Positions 1-14,273 of a stretch of DNA of 64,000 nucleotides are shown here, piece after piece. Origin of the DNA: Aquanectria penicillioides (lineage: Eukaryota > Ascomycota > Sordariomycetes > Hypocreales > Nectriaceae). Each line of letters starts with the position of its first letter. The first letter of the stretch is position 1. Made by a program: the position numbers and the translations under genes. The stretch is taken from assembly GCA_003415625.1 (NCBI GenBank), contig PYIU01000004.1, positions 3,906,001 through 3,970,000 on the forward strand. The letters run 5' to 3'. The notes under the pieces were generated by a model, which had not been told where the DNA came from, did not search any database, and worked only from the letters and a program-made list of their open reading frames with translations.

Positions 1-812
1 ACTAAGATTAGTTTTTCCTTTATTAGGCTAAGGCCCTTTAAAGCATTAAGGAATATATACTTATAGCCTAAACTATTATAAAGATAATTAATTTTAAAAA
101 AACTGCAATAAGCTATATATTAAAAGCAATCTATATATATTAATATATTCTTTTTTAGCAAAAAATATTATATATATCTAAATGGCCTATTAAAGTCCTC
201 TTAAATTAAATATAATAGCTATTTTAATTAAATAATATACTTTAAATTAATTAAGCTAAACTTATTATAATATAATAGGCAAATTTATAATAAAAGTATA
301 TAAAAATTATAAAAGGTATAATAAAACTTTATAGCTATTACTACCTTCTTTTTATATAGTATTAGCTTGCATTATTTATAACTATATAAAAGATAAACTT
401 TTTTATTAAACTTATTATTAAAATGCATTAAATATTAAATAAATATCTTAAATTAATCCTTAACTAAAGTAAATATAGGCATATATTAACTTTAACTTTA
501 ACTCTATAAAGCTATTACTTTACTATTACTAGTATTTTATTTTTATTATATTAGTTTATATATATACTTATAAATTTTTTTTATTTTTTTTATTTTTTTT
601 TTACTTTTATTTCTTTTTTATAAAATAACTATTAAAATAATTTCCTTTTTAATATATACTTAACCTTTAGCTTTAATTACTTTAGTTTTAATTAAACTTT
701 ACTATCTTTTAAGCTAAAACTAATTGCTTTATTATCTTTAATATCTTTTCTATTTTATATAGGTTTATCTATACTGCCTACTTTAATTTTAACTGCCTTA
801 TATTTTTAATTT

Positions 813-1106
813 AATAGTAATAATAGTTATAATAATAGCTATAATAATAACTATAAAGACTTTAATAATAATTATAATAATAAATATAAAGACTTTAATA
901 ATAACTATAAAATTAGCTATAATAACTTTAAGAATAATTGCAATAATAGCTATAATAGTAATATATTTTTATATATTAATATAATTAAATTAATAAGCTA
1001 TAAACTTATAGAATATTGCTTATATAGTTTATTATACCTATTAAATAATACTACTATATTTACTATTAGCTACTATACTCTATTACTAAAGGCTATTAAT
1101 AGATAA
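813..1106 (+). pseudogene. Asn/Tyr-rich stop-free frame of 97 codons, transposon protein remnant
   Basis: From 813 to the TAA at 1,104-1,106 one frame stays open for 97 codons without an ATG. It begins with a low-complexity run of Asn, Tyr and Ser (repeats of the type NNSYNNSYNNNYKDF) and then becomes a Leu/Tyr/Thr-rich segment. In DNA this rich in TAA and TAG an open stretch of this length is unusual, so I take it as a decayed coding segment of a mobile element rather than chance. The family is not recognisable. The Asn content may be exaggerated, because G-to-A changes turn Asp, Gly and Ser codons into Asn. Confidence 0.35.
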
Positions 1107-1574
1107 AGAAGTAAAGGCAGTAAGATTAATATAAATAATAGCCTTATTAATAGTAATAGTCTATTTTACTAAAAAAACAATTTAAATAATATAAAAAAAG
1201 ATAAAAAAAATAAAATTTAAAGTTAAAATTAAAGCTATTAATAGTAAAATAGGCTAAGTAAATAATAGTATATTTAATATAAAGCTTATATAATTTAAAG
1301 ATAAAAAGATTAATAGTAATATTAGTAATTTTTAATAATTAAATTATTATAATATAAAAGAATATTCTTTAATTGCATTTTTATAATTATAGCTATACTA
1401 TTTAATAATTTTATTAATTATATAAATATTAAGATTCCCTAAAATACAATTTTAATATTTAATATATAATTAATTAAATAATAAAATATTAATTTAGCTC
1501 TTTTTTTAATTTATTTTAATATTAATATTACCTCTTTATATTATATTTTTATAATAATAAAAGCCTTATAATAG

Positions 1575-1662
1575 CTATAATATACTTTATCTATAATATA
1601 CTTTATTAATAATATACTTTATTAATAATATACTTTATTAATAATATACTCTATCTATAATA
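1575..1662. repeat. 16-bp tandem repeat
   Basis: About five to six head-to-tail copies of a 16-bp unit close to AATAATATACTTTATT, with one or two changes between copies. It lies in RIP-degraded DNA. No function is visible. Confidence 0.7.
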
Positions 1663-3066
1663 ATACTTTAAAAGGTATATAGATTATATTAATTAATACC
1701 TATAAGCTTAATATTTACTTTTATAAAGAGTAAGACTTATAACCTTTATAAAGCTAAATATAAAGTCTATAATATAACTTTATTTAAACTATTTATCTTT
1801 TAAATACTATTATTATAGTTTTTATAGCTACTATATAAAGTATATAAATGCCTTAATATAAAGTATATAAATATAGCATAAAGTATATAAAACTATAGTA
1901 AGTAATAAAAAGTATTATTAATTATTAAATAAATACCTTAAATATAATAATATAATAGAAAAATAATTACTAGAAATTTTTATTAATAAAAAAAGAAAAA
2001 GAAAAGCCTTTAATCTCTATAATATTATTTAATTACTATTTAAAAAGAAATATATATATAGAATATAAATAATTCTAATAGTATATACTAAAAAAAGTAA
2101 TTATAAGTATTACTTAAAAGAGAAATAATTTTATTTACTACTTTAAGGAGTGATTTTAATTAGTACTTTAAAGAGAAGTAATTTTAGCTATTATTTTAAA
2201 GAAAAGTAATTTTAGCTATTGCTTTTAATTATTTATACTTTTAATTATTAATATTAAATAAAAATAATTTAAAATATATACTTTAAAGAAAAGTAATTTA
2301 AATAAAGTATAATTACTATTAATAAAATTACTTATAATTATAATACTTTTATTATTAAATTTATATTAATAACCTTTTATTAATTATAATATATTTATAT
2401 TATTAACTTTTAACTTTTATTTATAACTTTCTTTTATTAATTAATATTATATTTATTACTATATGAAGATTTAACTATAATACTTAACTTTATGGCCTTA
2501 AATCTATTTAAAAGAATTTAAGCAGCAATATAATAATAATATTTATTATATAGTTTTATTTATTTAAATAAATTAAAAAATAAAATAAGCAATAAATTAA
2601 AGGCCTTAATTATAAAACTATTAATAAAGTTACTTTTTTATAGCTAAAATAGCTAATAAAAAATAACTATATTGCCCTTTAAAGCTTAAACTATAAAGGC
2701 AATAAACCTATTAAAGTATACTTTAGTTTTAACTTTATTATTTATAGCTATAGGGTTTTAAAAAAAGAATAATTTAATTAATAGTTTAATATTATTAAAA
2801 GAGTCTATTTATATATATTTAGCTAAAAGCTAAAGTATATTAATAACCTTAATTTATTAATTAAATATACTATTCTATTAATTACTATTTAAAATCTTAA
2901 TTACTAACTATATATACTTTATATTTAAATAGCAATCTTAATTATTATTAATTTTTATTTTAATATTAAATTTTAATAGTTCTTTTTATAATAAAAGTTT
3001 TTTATTACTTTATTAACTATTAGCCTCTATAGGCCAATTTTTAATTTTAATAAAAAAATATTAATA

Positions 3067-3694
3067 AGTAATACTAAAGGCACTAATAACTATTGCTATT
3101 TACACTAATAAATTATTATATAACTAAAATTGCAGCCAATTTTCCTCTTTTCCCTTTTATATATATAAATTTATATAGAACTAAAAGAGATTAAAGAATT
3201 ATACAATATATATATAAAGGCTACTTATTTTAATATATTAATACTATCCCTATAGCTTAAATAGCCTAAAAAATACATTTTTATTAAAATAAATATATTA
3301 GCCTAAACTAATATATTATTTAGCGCTAGCTTTATTTAATAAAGCTATAACCTTAATAACCTTTTAGGTCCTTAAGGATACTTTACTTTTTATAGCCCCT
3401 TTCCTTTATTTCCTTTATATTTTTTGCCTTATAGAATATATATATATAATTAATCTTATTATAGATATATATTAATGCTTATAAGGTTTATTATTAAAAT
3501 TAGGCTAAAGGTTATATAATAAAGGCTAAAAGAATAAAGAAATAAAGGGCTATAAATAAAAAAGGCAAATTATAATAAATAATATTAATTTTAAAAGAGA
3601 TTGCCTAAAATAATTATTATTTTAGGATTTTTTAATTATATAATATATTTTATTAATATAAATAGTAATAATTATTAATGCCTTTAATATTACT
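3067..3694. mobile_element. MITE-like element 1 with about 60-bp terminal inverted repeats
   Basis: The segment begins AGTAATACTAAAGGCACTAA and ends with the imperfect reverse complement (GCCTTTAATATTACT), with similarity running about 60 bp inward on both sides. It is roughly 628 bp long with no coding capacity. A second copy in opposite orientation lies about 180 bp downstream. Short length, long terminal inverted repeats and multiple copies fit a non-autonomous DNA transposon (MITE). Both copies differ mainly by C/T and G/A changes, as expected after RIP. Target-site duplications cannot be called with confidence. Confidence 0.65.
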
Positions 3695-3874
3695 TTATAT
3701 AAAACCTTTTATAAATTATAATAAATTAAAAAAATAATAAAGACTTAAAATAAATAGTATTTAATCTTAAGTATTTAATATAAATCTTTTAATTAAATAT
3801 AGCTTAATAATTAAATAAACTTATAATAAGAATATTAAGTAATATTAATATTGAAAATATTTAAAATTAATATA

Positions 3875-4477
3875 AATAGTACTAAAAGCACTAATAACTA
3901 TTACTATTTATATTAATAAAATATATTATATAATTAAAAAATCCTAAAATAATAATTATTTTAGGCAATTTCCTTTAAAATTAATATTATCTATTGCAAT
4001 TTACCTTCTTTATTTATAGCCCTTTATTTCTTTATTCTTTTAGCCCTTATTATATAACCTTTAGCCTAATCCTAATAATAGACCTTATAGGCATTAATAT
4101 ATATATATCTATAATAAAATTAATTATATATATATATTCTATAAAGTAAAAAATATAAAGAAAATAGAAAAAAGGGGCTATAAAGGGTAAGGTATTCTTA
4201 AGGACTTAAGAGATTATTAGAGTTATAGCTTTATTAAATAAAGCTAATATATTTATTTTAATAAAAATATATTTTTTAAGCTATTTAAGCTATAAAAATA
4301 GTATTAATATATTAAAATAAATAGCCTTTATATATATATTATATAATTTTTAATCTTTTTTAATTATATATAAATTTATATATATAAAAAGGAAAAAAGG
4401 AAAATTAATTGCAATTTTAGTTATATAATGATTTATTAATATAAATAGTAATAGTTATTAGTGCCTTTAGTATTACT
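3875..4477. mobile_element. MITE-like element 2, inverted copy of element 1
   Basis: This is about 600 bp, matching element 1 in reverse orientation over nearly its whole length. Examples are the AAATCCTAAAATAATAATT segment near 3,945 against its complement near 3,625, and the pair of TTAGCCTAATCC/TTAGGCTAAAGG blocks. It ends in the same terminal inverted repeat, finishing GTGCCTTTAGTATTACT at 4,477. Some positions keep C or G where element 1 has T or A and vice versa, so the two copies decayed independently. The left boundary is uncertain by a few bases. Confidence 0.6.
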
Positions 4478-5148
4478 CTTTATATAAAAGAATAGCTAAT
4501 ATAATAAATACTTTTTTTCTTTAGAATATTGCCTTTATTTATATTAAAAAGATTATTAGACTTTTAAACTATAAGTAAATAGTAATATTGCTTAGCAATA
4601 AATTAAACTATATATTTATTATTATTTCTAAAGTTTAGTCTTTCTTTAAAAGAATAGAGATTTTAAAATAATTAATATTACTAATAAAGCATAAAGGAAC
4701 TTTTAATAAAGTTAAGTTTAAGATATTTTAATAAAATTTAAATCTTTTTTTAAAAAAGCTATAAAATCTATTACTAATAGTATTAATACTATTAAACTTA
4801 AATTAATAATTCTATTAAAGTTTAAATATATTAACTCTATTTATAATAAAGCTAATTAAATATTTATAAATAGGATTTAATCTATTAAGCTATATACTTT
4901 ACCTAAAGAAAAAGAAATAATAAAGAATTTATTTAATAAACTTAAAAATAATAATACTTTTATAATAGCATTATTTATATTAAATTAAATAAAAAATACT
5001 TTATTATTCTTTTTTATATTAATAATATTATTTTTTTATTTTTTTTCTTTTTTATATTAACTTTAAAACCTTTTATTAAAATTTATTATTTAATAAAAAA
5101 AATTCTTTTTAAATAAATTAATAGCTTATAAAAAAAAAATTTTATTTT

Positions 5149-8100
5149 TTTTATTTATTAATATTTTATAAATTTATAAAGTAAATAATACTTTTATATT
5201 ATATAAATAAAGAAAAAAACTATATTAATAAAATAAAAACCTTTATTTAAAATAATATTAAATTTAATATAAATTCTTTATAAAGAAATATTAAATTAAA
5301 AGTTAATTTAATACTATTATTAAAATATTTTATTTATTTAATTATAAAATTAATAAATAAAGTAAAAGTAAGGCTTATAATAAGCTTAAATTATCTACAC
5401 TATAGGCCTATTATAAGGAGTAAGGCACTAGCCTAGTGCTAGCTAGTAGCTAGCTAGCTGCTAGTTATTTAAGTATTGCTATTATTATTTTTTAATCTTT
5501 ATAGGTATGCCTATTTCTTTTCCTTTTTTTCTTTCCTTATATATCTCTATAAAAAAGAGAAAGAGAATAATAAAAAGAATAGCAAAAAGAATAAAATAGA
5601 TCTTATATCTCCTAAAGAGAATATAGACTTAAAGTAAATAGTATTGCTAAAATAGGCAAGTATAGATTAAGTATAGCAGTAAATAGAAATAGAGTCTAGA
5701 ATAGGGCTAAGGTAAAGACCTAGCTATTAAAAGGGCAGGCTTTAATATATTATTTATATAGTAGGCTAGTTTTTTCTTTCTTTTAAAAGGGGTTTTTTTA
5801 GGTATATTAACTTCTCTTTTAATAAAAGAGTTAAAGCATTTAAATAAAGAAGTTATTAAAAGGTAAAGGCAATATAAAAATAAATATATTTTAAACTAAA
5901 TGCAATTTAATAGCTAGCTTATAGTATAATATAATATATAAATAGGCTAATTATTTAATAAAATAGTATATAATTTAGGCTTTAAATAAATACTATTTAA
6001 ATTTAATAAGATTATAAAGTAAATTAAATAAAGTTTTCTTTTAGCTTAAATAAAGTAAATAATATAATATAATATAATTAATTATTTTAATAGCATTTTT
6101 ATATTAGCATTAAGGTATACTTACTTTAAGGAGCTTTCTTTTAAAAAGGAATCCTTAAAGTTTAATATATTTTATTTATATTTAAATAAATAAAAAGCTT
6201 TTATATTTTTTAAATCCTTTATATAGATAAATAGTTTTTTTTTTATAAAATAATAAGATTTTAGTTGCTTTTATTTTATTATTTATATACTATTTATAAA
6301 ACTTATATTTAGTTTATTTTTAATAGTACTTTTAATTAGCTAATATTTAATTTTTAATTAACTTTTAATCTTTTTTATATTTTTTATTAAAAAGCTAATT
6401 AATAAATAACTTTTTATATTTTTATATTAATTTATACTAAAGCCTATTATAATACTAATAATAAATTTAATATATTATTAATATAATTATAAAAAAAATA
6501 AGTTTTTTAATGCTTTAAGCTTAAAGCTAGCCTTAAAATTAAATAAATTATTTATTAAAGTATATATTAAATAAAAAGATTTTAAGCTTACTTTTTAATA
6601 GTTTAATTAAAATAGCTTTATAGCCTTCTTTAATAATATAAAGAGCTTAAGTCTATTTAATAAATAAAGCTTTAGTAATCCCTTTTAAATTATTGCCCTT
6701 TTTTACTAAAAGATAATATATATTAATGCTATAAGCAATTATAGATTTAATTATATATATATATATTATATAGGCAATCTTAAGGTTTATTTTCTATATG
6801 CTTATTATAAAGGTAATAAAGGCCTGCTTTTAGCGCTTAAGTTTTCCTTTAAGCTTAAAGATATATAGGCCCTAAAGTAGCTTTTTATATAGCTATAACT
6901 TAAGGAAATAGTATAATTCTTATAGCTAGATTATATTATAAATAAAGGTTAGTTAAACTTAATGCCTTTAATATTAATAAAAGAAATAAAAAAGCTAGGC
7001 CTTAATAGATTTAAATATTATACTATTAATAAAGGCTTAAGATATATATATTATTTATATAGCTTTAAGTTAGGCTTAAGTCTTTATTATATCTTTTTTA
7101 AATATAAGTATATTTATATTATTAATAAATTTAATTACTATAATTTTAAGGATTTTTTTAAATACTATATAAAGCCTTAATATAAATAGAATAAAAAGAA
7201 TAAAAAAGAACAATAATCTCTATAAAACTTTAGCTTTAATGCTATAAAGTTTAAAGAATTTATTATTAAACTAAAGTATATTAAATACTTAAATAAATAG
7301 CTAAAAAGCTAAATTAATAATAATTATAAATAGCCTTAATTATAAAAAGTAATAATAAGCCTTTTATAATTAATTAAATTAAAGGCTATAATAAAGTTTA
7401 ATTAAAGAAATAATACTATTTTACTATAAGTCTATATTATATATATTGCTTTTATTATAATTATAAAGATAAATATAATAGACCTTTAAGGTCTATTCTT
7501 TATTTAATTATTAAAAAGTATATTTAAGTTTTTTACTATTATTGCTATTTATTAAGCTATTATTAATTTTATTACTTTATTAATAATATTAAAAAAAGAG
7601 ATAAATCTTTATTTAAATGCTATATATTTTTAAGCTATTATTTTATTTAATTTAAAAATAATAATAATAATTATATAATAAAAGTAATATAAAAAATACT
7701 TAAATATAATACTTATATTAATAATAGTAATAAAGGCTTTTAAAAAAGGCTTATTATATATTTTAATAAAGCTAATAAAGAATTTATTATTATTAAAAGC
7801 TTTTTATAATTAAATTTTAAAAAGTAAATATATTAATTTATAAAGTTTAATATAATTTTATATTAAATCCTTAATATTTTATAGTATTTAATTTATACTT
7901 AATAGTTATATAATAAGGTTTATTATAATAAATTTAATATTTTAGTTATTTACTTAAGGTTTAAAGAAAAAGTATTTTATTAATATAATTGCCTTTTTAA
8001 TATAGCTTATAGCTAAAGAATCTTACTTAAGTTAATTAAAAGGAAAGAGCTATAATAGGGCTAGGGCAATATTGCTTTAAAGTTATATCTATTTCTTTAA

Positions 8101-10745
8101 GTTTTAAAGTTTCTTTTAGCTATTAATATCTTTTTTTATTTTAGCTTTAAATAAAGTATTATATTAAGCTATATATTTAGCTTTAGTTATATAAGCCTTT
8201 TATTTATTGCTTATTTTTTATAGTTTTAATTAATTAGCTATTATACTATTATATATATATATTTTTATATTTATTTAAATTAATAAATAGCTATTATAAT
8301 AGGCTAGTTTTATTAGTTATTATAGTTAGGCTTAAATTGCTTTTATATTAAGGTAGTATATTAAGTAATTTAATGCAATTCTTAAATTAGCTATTTAATT
8401 GCCTATTTTAGCTATTATATAAAGGTTATTTTGCCTAAAGTTTAATAAAGAGTAATTTATACTTTAAGTTTAGCCTTTTTAAGGTTTATTATATATTAAT
8501 TAAATACTATAGGCTAAAAGTTTAATAAAAGAAAAGGCAATATATTTATAAAGAACTTAATATAGATTTACTATAAAATATAGTTAAAGCTATTTAAATT
8601 ATAATTAAGGCCTAAATAAATAGTATAGCTATTTTTTAAGGCTTAAGCTAAATTAAAGGTATTATTTTTAATATTATTTACTTTTTAAATTACTATTTTA
8701 TAAAGGGTTATTAAGGCTACATTTAGCTATTTTATTTTTATTAAAAAGGTTAAGCTATATAAAGTAGTTTTATTATAGCAATTCTATATTAAATAGTATA
8801 AATTAAAGTCTTTAATTATAATTATTTAAAGGGCTAAAGTAAGGCTAACTAAAGTATATATATTGCTCTTAAGTCTTTTTTATCTTTTAAAGGGTTATAT
8901 ACTATAATTATTTTTATATAGCTATATTTAAAATTAATATTAATTTAGTCTTCTTTAGCTTAATAAATCTAGATTTTTAGTTTACATTATTTATATATAT
9001 AAAAAGCTATATAGCTTAAGTAATAAATTATAATATAATTTAATCTTTTAGGTTTTATTAAAGTATTAATTCTTTAGTTTTTAATTAATTTTAAAAGTAC
9101 AATTATATTATATTTATTATAGATATATAGTGCCTAATAGATTAATTTAATGCAATAATATATATTTTAAAATAGAATTTATATTAATTAAATATAAATA
9201 AAAGAGTTAATTTAATAAATAATAGTAATAAAGTATAGGCATTAAAAAAAGAAAAAGCATTAAATAAAGTGCAGTATTATTTATTTATAGAATCTAAAGA
9301 TTAATTAACTCTTTTAATAAAAAGAGAAGCTATAAAAAGGGAGTTTTTAAGGAAGCTATTCTATTATATATAAAGAATATTTTATTATATTAAAGTATAT
9401 TTTTTATCTTTTATTAATTATCTATAATATTCTTTTTTTATATAGGTTTAGTGCTTTTTTACTATAAAATAAATATAGCTTTAGGCTAAATAATCTTTAT
9501 AGTATAAAGTGCAATAATAAAGGATTTCTCCTTTTTTAATAAAGTAATTATTATATATTAAGCTATTATATTAGCTATAAATTAAAATAGATTAGTAGTT
9601 TTTTATAATATAGCTATATTTATAGCATTAAAAGCATTAAATAAGTTTTAATCCTTTATTAAAGGGTTTATAATTATATAATTTAGCATTAAGGAATAGC
9701 CTATTATTATATAGGCTATTAGCTTTTTTAATAGATAAAATATAAAAAATTAAATTTATTTTTATTATAATACTATTTTAGGCTTAAATAGGCTTTATTT
9801 TACTAACCCTTAAGGTATTAGCGCTATTAATAATTTTAATAAGTTTATTTATATTATTAAGAATAGATTTAATTTAAATTTCTTTTATTAAAATAATAAA
9901 GATTAAAAAAGTAAAAAGGGCATTATTTTTAAATATAATAACTATTTATTCTTTTTTATAAAAGGCTTTAGCCTATTTTAAGGTAAAAAAGATAAAAATT
10001 ATATTTCTATTAAAAAGGCAATATATTATAACTATATAGAAGTTACTATAGGCTTAGTTTATTGCCTATATAGTTTTTATTAAAGTATAGTTTTTAATAT
10101 CTTTAAGGGCATTTTTAATATAAATAGTAACTTTATATTTAATATAGCTATATATTATATACTTATTAATTTTAGTATTTATAGATATAAGGCTATATAA
10201 AAGAATTAATATATAAAATTGCTATATTAGCTAAAAAGAAAAAAAGCTTAAATTAGCTAAAATAGCTAATACTACTATAATAATAGCAATTATTATAGTA
10301 ATAGTAATTTTATTAATAAGTCTTTTTTTAAAGGTTATATTAGTTTTAAAAGAGGAATAGAAATATACTTTATATATATTAATATAAGTTTAAAATACCT
10401 TTTAAACTACTTTAAGAAAGTAAAATAAAATAATTTTAATAATAGCTTTATAGGTTTCTTTATTTTTATTAATTATAAAGCTTTTATTAGCTTTTATTGC
10501 TTTATTTATTTTAAATATATAGCTATATTAACTAATAGTAAAAAAAAAGTTATATTAACTATTTTTAATACTATATCTTTTTAAATTAATAACTATTAAA
10601 AGAGCTATAATATTAATATTATACTTTTAATATACTATTATATTTAAAAGTAATTTAATATAAAAAATTAATTAATTATAATTTTAAATATTTTAAAAAT
10701 AATTTAAAATAGCTATAAATAATTATAAATTTAAAAATAAAATTA
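5149..10745 (+). mobile_element. RIP-degraded transposon, copy A
   Basis: This copy aligns by eye over most of its length with copy B (13,677-20,246). Shared landmarks are the CTAGCTAG-rich block near 5,440 and 14,000, the ACCTAGCTATTAAAAG segment near 5,728 and 15,244, the TTAGCGCTTAAG block near 6,830 and 16,360, and the small ORF at 6,962 and 16,490. It lacks about 1 kb present in B and C (14,065-15,060 in B). The left edge starts at TTTATTTATTAATATTTTAT and the right edge runs into ATTTT repeats. No long terminal repeats are seen. Class and family cannot be assigned because every long reading frame is destroyed. Confidence 0.8.
6962..7180 (+). pseudogene. Relict ORF of the transposon, copy A
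   Basis: A 72-codon frame beginning MPLILIKEIKKL and rich in Lys, Ile and Tyr. The same frame exists in copy B at 16,490, so it descends from a coding region of the mobile element and is not a host gene. The protein start is shared, but internal residues differ by changes explained by C-to-T and G-to-A mutation (for example Gly-Leu-Asn-Arg against Ile-Phe-Asn-Lys). I cannot assign it to transposase, reverse transcriptase or helicase. Confidence refers to its being a decayed element ORF. Confidence 0.6.
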
Positions 10746-10830
10746 TTTATTTTATTTTATTTTATTTATTTTTATTTTATTTATTTTTATTTTATTTATT
10801 TATATTTTATTTTATTTTATTTTATTTTAA
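10737..10830. repeat. ATTTT/ATTT low-complexity repeat at the 3' edge of copy A
   Basis: A run of ATTTT and ATTT units follows directly on the last sequence shared with copies B and C. It may mark the terminus of the element or a later expansion. Confidence 0.7.
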
Positions 10831-11334
10831 AAAAATTTTTAAAATTTTTTTTTTAAAATTTCTTTTTTTTTAATTTAGTTTTTTTTTTAATTTTTTTTAA
10901 AACTATATTAAAATTATACTTTTTAAATAAATAAATAAAAAATTTATTATTTAAAATTAATAGCTTTACTTTTTATAATAGCTTTTACTTTTATACTTTT
11001 TATTTTTTATATTAATTAATTATATTTTATACTTTTACCTTTATTAATATAGTTCTTTAAGGCTTTTTTTAATAGCAGTAAGCTTATATAGCATTAGGCA
11101 AATGCTATATTTCTTTATTTAATTATATGCAATAAGGACTTAACTTTACTAAAGGGATTAAGTATTAGTAAAAGAAAATATAGGCAGTATATATAAATAA
11201 AAAGGGGAAGTTAAGTTATAAAGTTATAATTTTAAGTAGGGTTTAGCCTAAAATAATAATATTTTAGCTTATATATAATAGAAAGTAGGGCTATTATAGC
11301 AAATATTAATAGCTATTATAATTAATATTAATTT

Positions 11335-11905
11335 TTTATATAATATAGGCCTATAATAAAATAGCATTTTTCTTTTAACTAAACTTTATTATAGCCTTTA
11401 ATTTAATAAACTATAAAAAGCTTATAGCTACTTTTTATAATTAAAGCTATTTATATTAACTATTAGTTTAACTTTTTAACTATTTATTTAAATATATAAT
11501 ATACTTTTAGTTTAATAGTAAATAATTTAATCTATATAGTATTAAAGCTAGCATTCTATAAAGCTTATTACTTTTATTTATTTTATTTATTCTTTTTATA
11601 TTAAGGCTTTATAATATATTTAAAAAGATATTTAAAATTATAATAATTTAATTTATTAATAATATAAATATATTTGTATTTAAAAAGAATATAATAAAGA
11701 TTTAAGCCTAACTTAAAGCTATATAAGCAATATATATATTTTAGGCTATTATTAATAATATAATATTTAAATCTATTAAGGCTTAATTTTTTTACTTTTT
11801 TTTATTAATATAAAAAATATTAAGGTTAATTAAACTTTATTTATAATATAATCTAGCTATATAAAAAACTACTTTAAGGTTTATATATTTTAAAACTATA
11901 AAAAA
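11335..11905 (-). mobile_element. Truncated fourth copy of the transposon (fragment)
   Basis: About 570 bp match, in reverse orientation, the part of copies A and B around the relict ORF (A about 6,860-7,440). The corresponding part of copy C is about 23,630-24,220. Landmarks are TATAGCCTTTAATTTAATAAA, TTAAGGCTTTATAATATATTT and ATTAAGGCTTAATTTTTTTAC. Only this internal portion is visible, so it is a truncated or nested fragment. Confidence 0.65.
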
Positions 11906-12929
11906 CTAATATACTATATAAATAGCATTAAACAATATTTATTAAAATTAAATAAGTTATTTTTTTTAAAAACTTTATTATTAGTTTTATTAATATTATT
12001 ATTAATTTAATAATTATACTTTTTAAAAAGTTCTTTTTTAAGGCTTTTTAAATAAAGAACTTTAATACTATAGTTTTATTAACCTTTTTAACTATATAAT
12101 GCCTATTAAGGCATTAAAACTATTATATAAAGGTGCCTATACCTTTTAAGTCTTTATTTTTATTTCTATAGATATTAGCGCTTATTTTATATACTATTCT
12201 TAAACACTTTAAAGCCTAATTTTATTATTTAAACTAAATATAGGCTTTTACTATATTAGCTTAATTATAAGGCTTTTAGACTATTTCTTAATAAAGAAAC
12301 TGCCCTTACTTTTAAAAGACTTTATATTAATTATAGTCTTAAATAGCTAAATATAGTTATTAATTATAATAATTTATTTAATTTTATAATAATAGTATAT
12401 ATTATTAAATAAAAAAAGACCTTTTATCTTTATAGAAGCTACTATAAACTATATAAAGCATTTTATTATTTTTTATACTATTAATATTTTAATAATCTTT
12501 AAATATAATATAATAATATTAATACTATTAATATTAATATTAAAATTATTTATATTTTTAATAAAATAAAAATATACCCTTTAAACTTTAATATTAATAA
12601 ATTTAATTAAGTAAAAGATAATCTATTATACCTTTATATATTATATTACCTTAATGCCTTTATAATCTTTAATTTTTATTAATAGAATTAGCCTAAAGCT
12701 TAAAGAAATATTTATTATATAAAAATAATAATAAATAATATAAGATTGCATTAAATAGTATTAATATATTTAACTTTATTAATATATTAAATAATATTAA
12801 TTATAATAATCCTTTTAATAAAAAAGAATATTTAAATATATTTTATATTTAAGCCTTTATTAAATAATTATAATTTTAGTTTATTATTAATAATATTTAA
12901 TTTATTTTAATTAATAATCTATTTACTAT

Positions 12930-13165
12930 TAATAAAACTTAATTTATTTTTATAAAAGTTTAATTTATTTTTATTAAAAGCTAATTTATTTCTATTAAAA
13001 GCTAATTTATTATAAATAAAAATTAATTTATTATTAATTAAAATTAATTTATTTTTAATATAAATAAATCTATTTTTATTAAGACTTAATTAATTATTAA
13101 TTAAAATTAATTTAATGCTAATAAAAGCTAATTTATAATAAATAAAACTTAATTTATTATAAATT
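12930..13165. repeat. 21-bp degenerate tandem repeat
   Basis: About eleven units with a period of 21 bp, consensus near AATTTATTTTTATTAAAAGCT. A period divisible by three would be compatible with an ancestral seven-residue protein repeat, but no open frame is left. Confidence 0.65.
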
Positions 13166-14222
13166 AAGAAAATATAATTAAAATATTTAATTATAATAAA
13201 AAATAATATAAAGATAAAAAAAAATTTAATAATAAAGATATTTAAGGCATTTAATATAAAGATTTAAAAATATCTATTTAAAATACCTTAATTTTACTAT
13301 TAAAAATAGTAAATACTACTTAAGGTAAAAAAGGGAAAAAAAGAGATTATTAAATTATTTATTTATTTATTATATTTCTTTTCTTTATAATAGTATAAAA
13401 TAGTAAAGCTTTTATATATTATTATTTTATTTATTTTAATTAAATTCTTTAAAGAGCCTTTATAATATATAATAAAAAGGCAGCTTATTGCAAGCAATTT
13501 ATATATCTCTTTCTATTATATTATATATACCTTTAAATGCATTTAAGCTAATAAATAGCTTTTATAGTAAGTTAGTTCTATTAATTATTTTAGTTAAACT
13601 TAAGCTATCTTTAAATTAAAGTTATATATTAAGTAATTTAATACAATTCTTAAATAAGCTATTTAATTATTTATTTTAATTATTTATTTATTTATTTATA
13701 CTTTATAGACCTATAAAGTGAATAGTGCTTCTATACTATATAAATAAAGAAAAAAACTATATTAATAGAATAAAAACCTTTATTTAATATAATAGTAGAC
13801 TTAATATAGGCCCTCTATAGAAAAGCATTAAATTAAAAGTTAATTTAATGCTATTATTAAAATATTCTATTTACTTAATTATAGAATTAATAAATAAAGT
13901 AAAAGTAAAGCCTATAATAGGCCTAAATTATCTATACTATAGGCCTATTATAAAGAGTAAGGCATTAATTTAATGCTAATAGCTAGCAGCTAGCTAGCTA
14001 TTAGCTATTTAAGTATTATTGCTATTATTTTTTAATTTTTATAGGTATATTTAAATCCTTTTCTTTTCTTTTTTTTATATGCCTTTATATAAGCTTCTTT
14101 TTGCCTTTAAATATATACTTTATTAATATATTACTTATATAGAATATTTAATTTATATAAGCATTAATTGCTATTTTTATTACTATTTTAAGCTAATTAT
14201 ATATAGCTAAAAAAAAAAAAAT

Positions 14223-14227
<5 letters not shown>

Positions 14228-14272
<45 letters not shown>
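14228..14272. repeat. (AAT)n microsatellite in copy B
   Basis: About 15 uninterrupted AAT units. The inverted counterpart in copy C (26,312-26,438) has about 42 units. Confidence 0.9.

Positions 14273-14273
<1 letters not shown>

Noticed and set aside
12930..13165. CRISPR-like array
   Set aside because: The units follow each other without spacers, in a eukaryotic RIP-degraded region; it is a simple tandem repeat.
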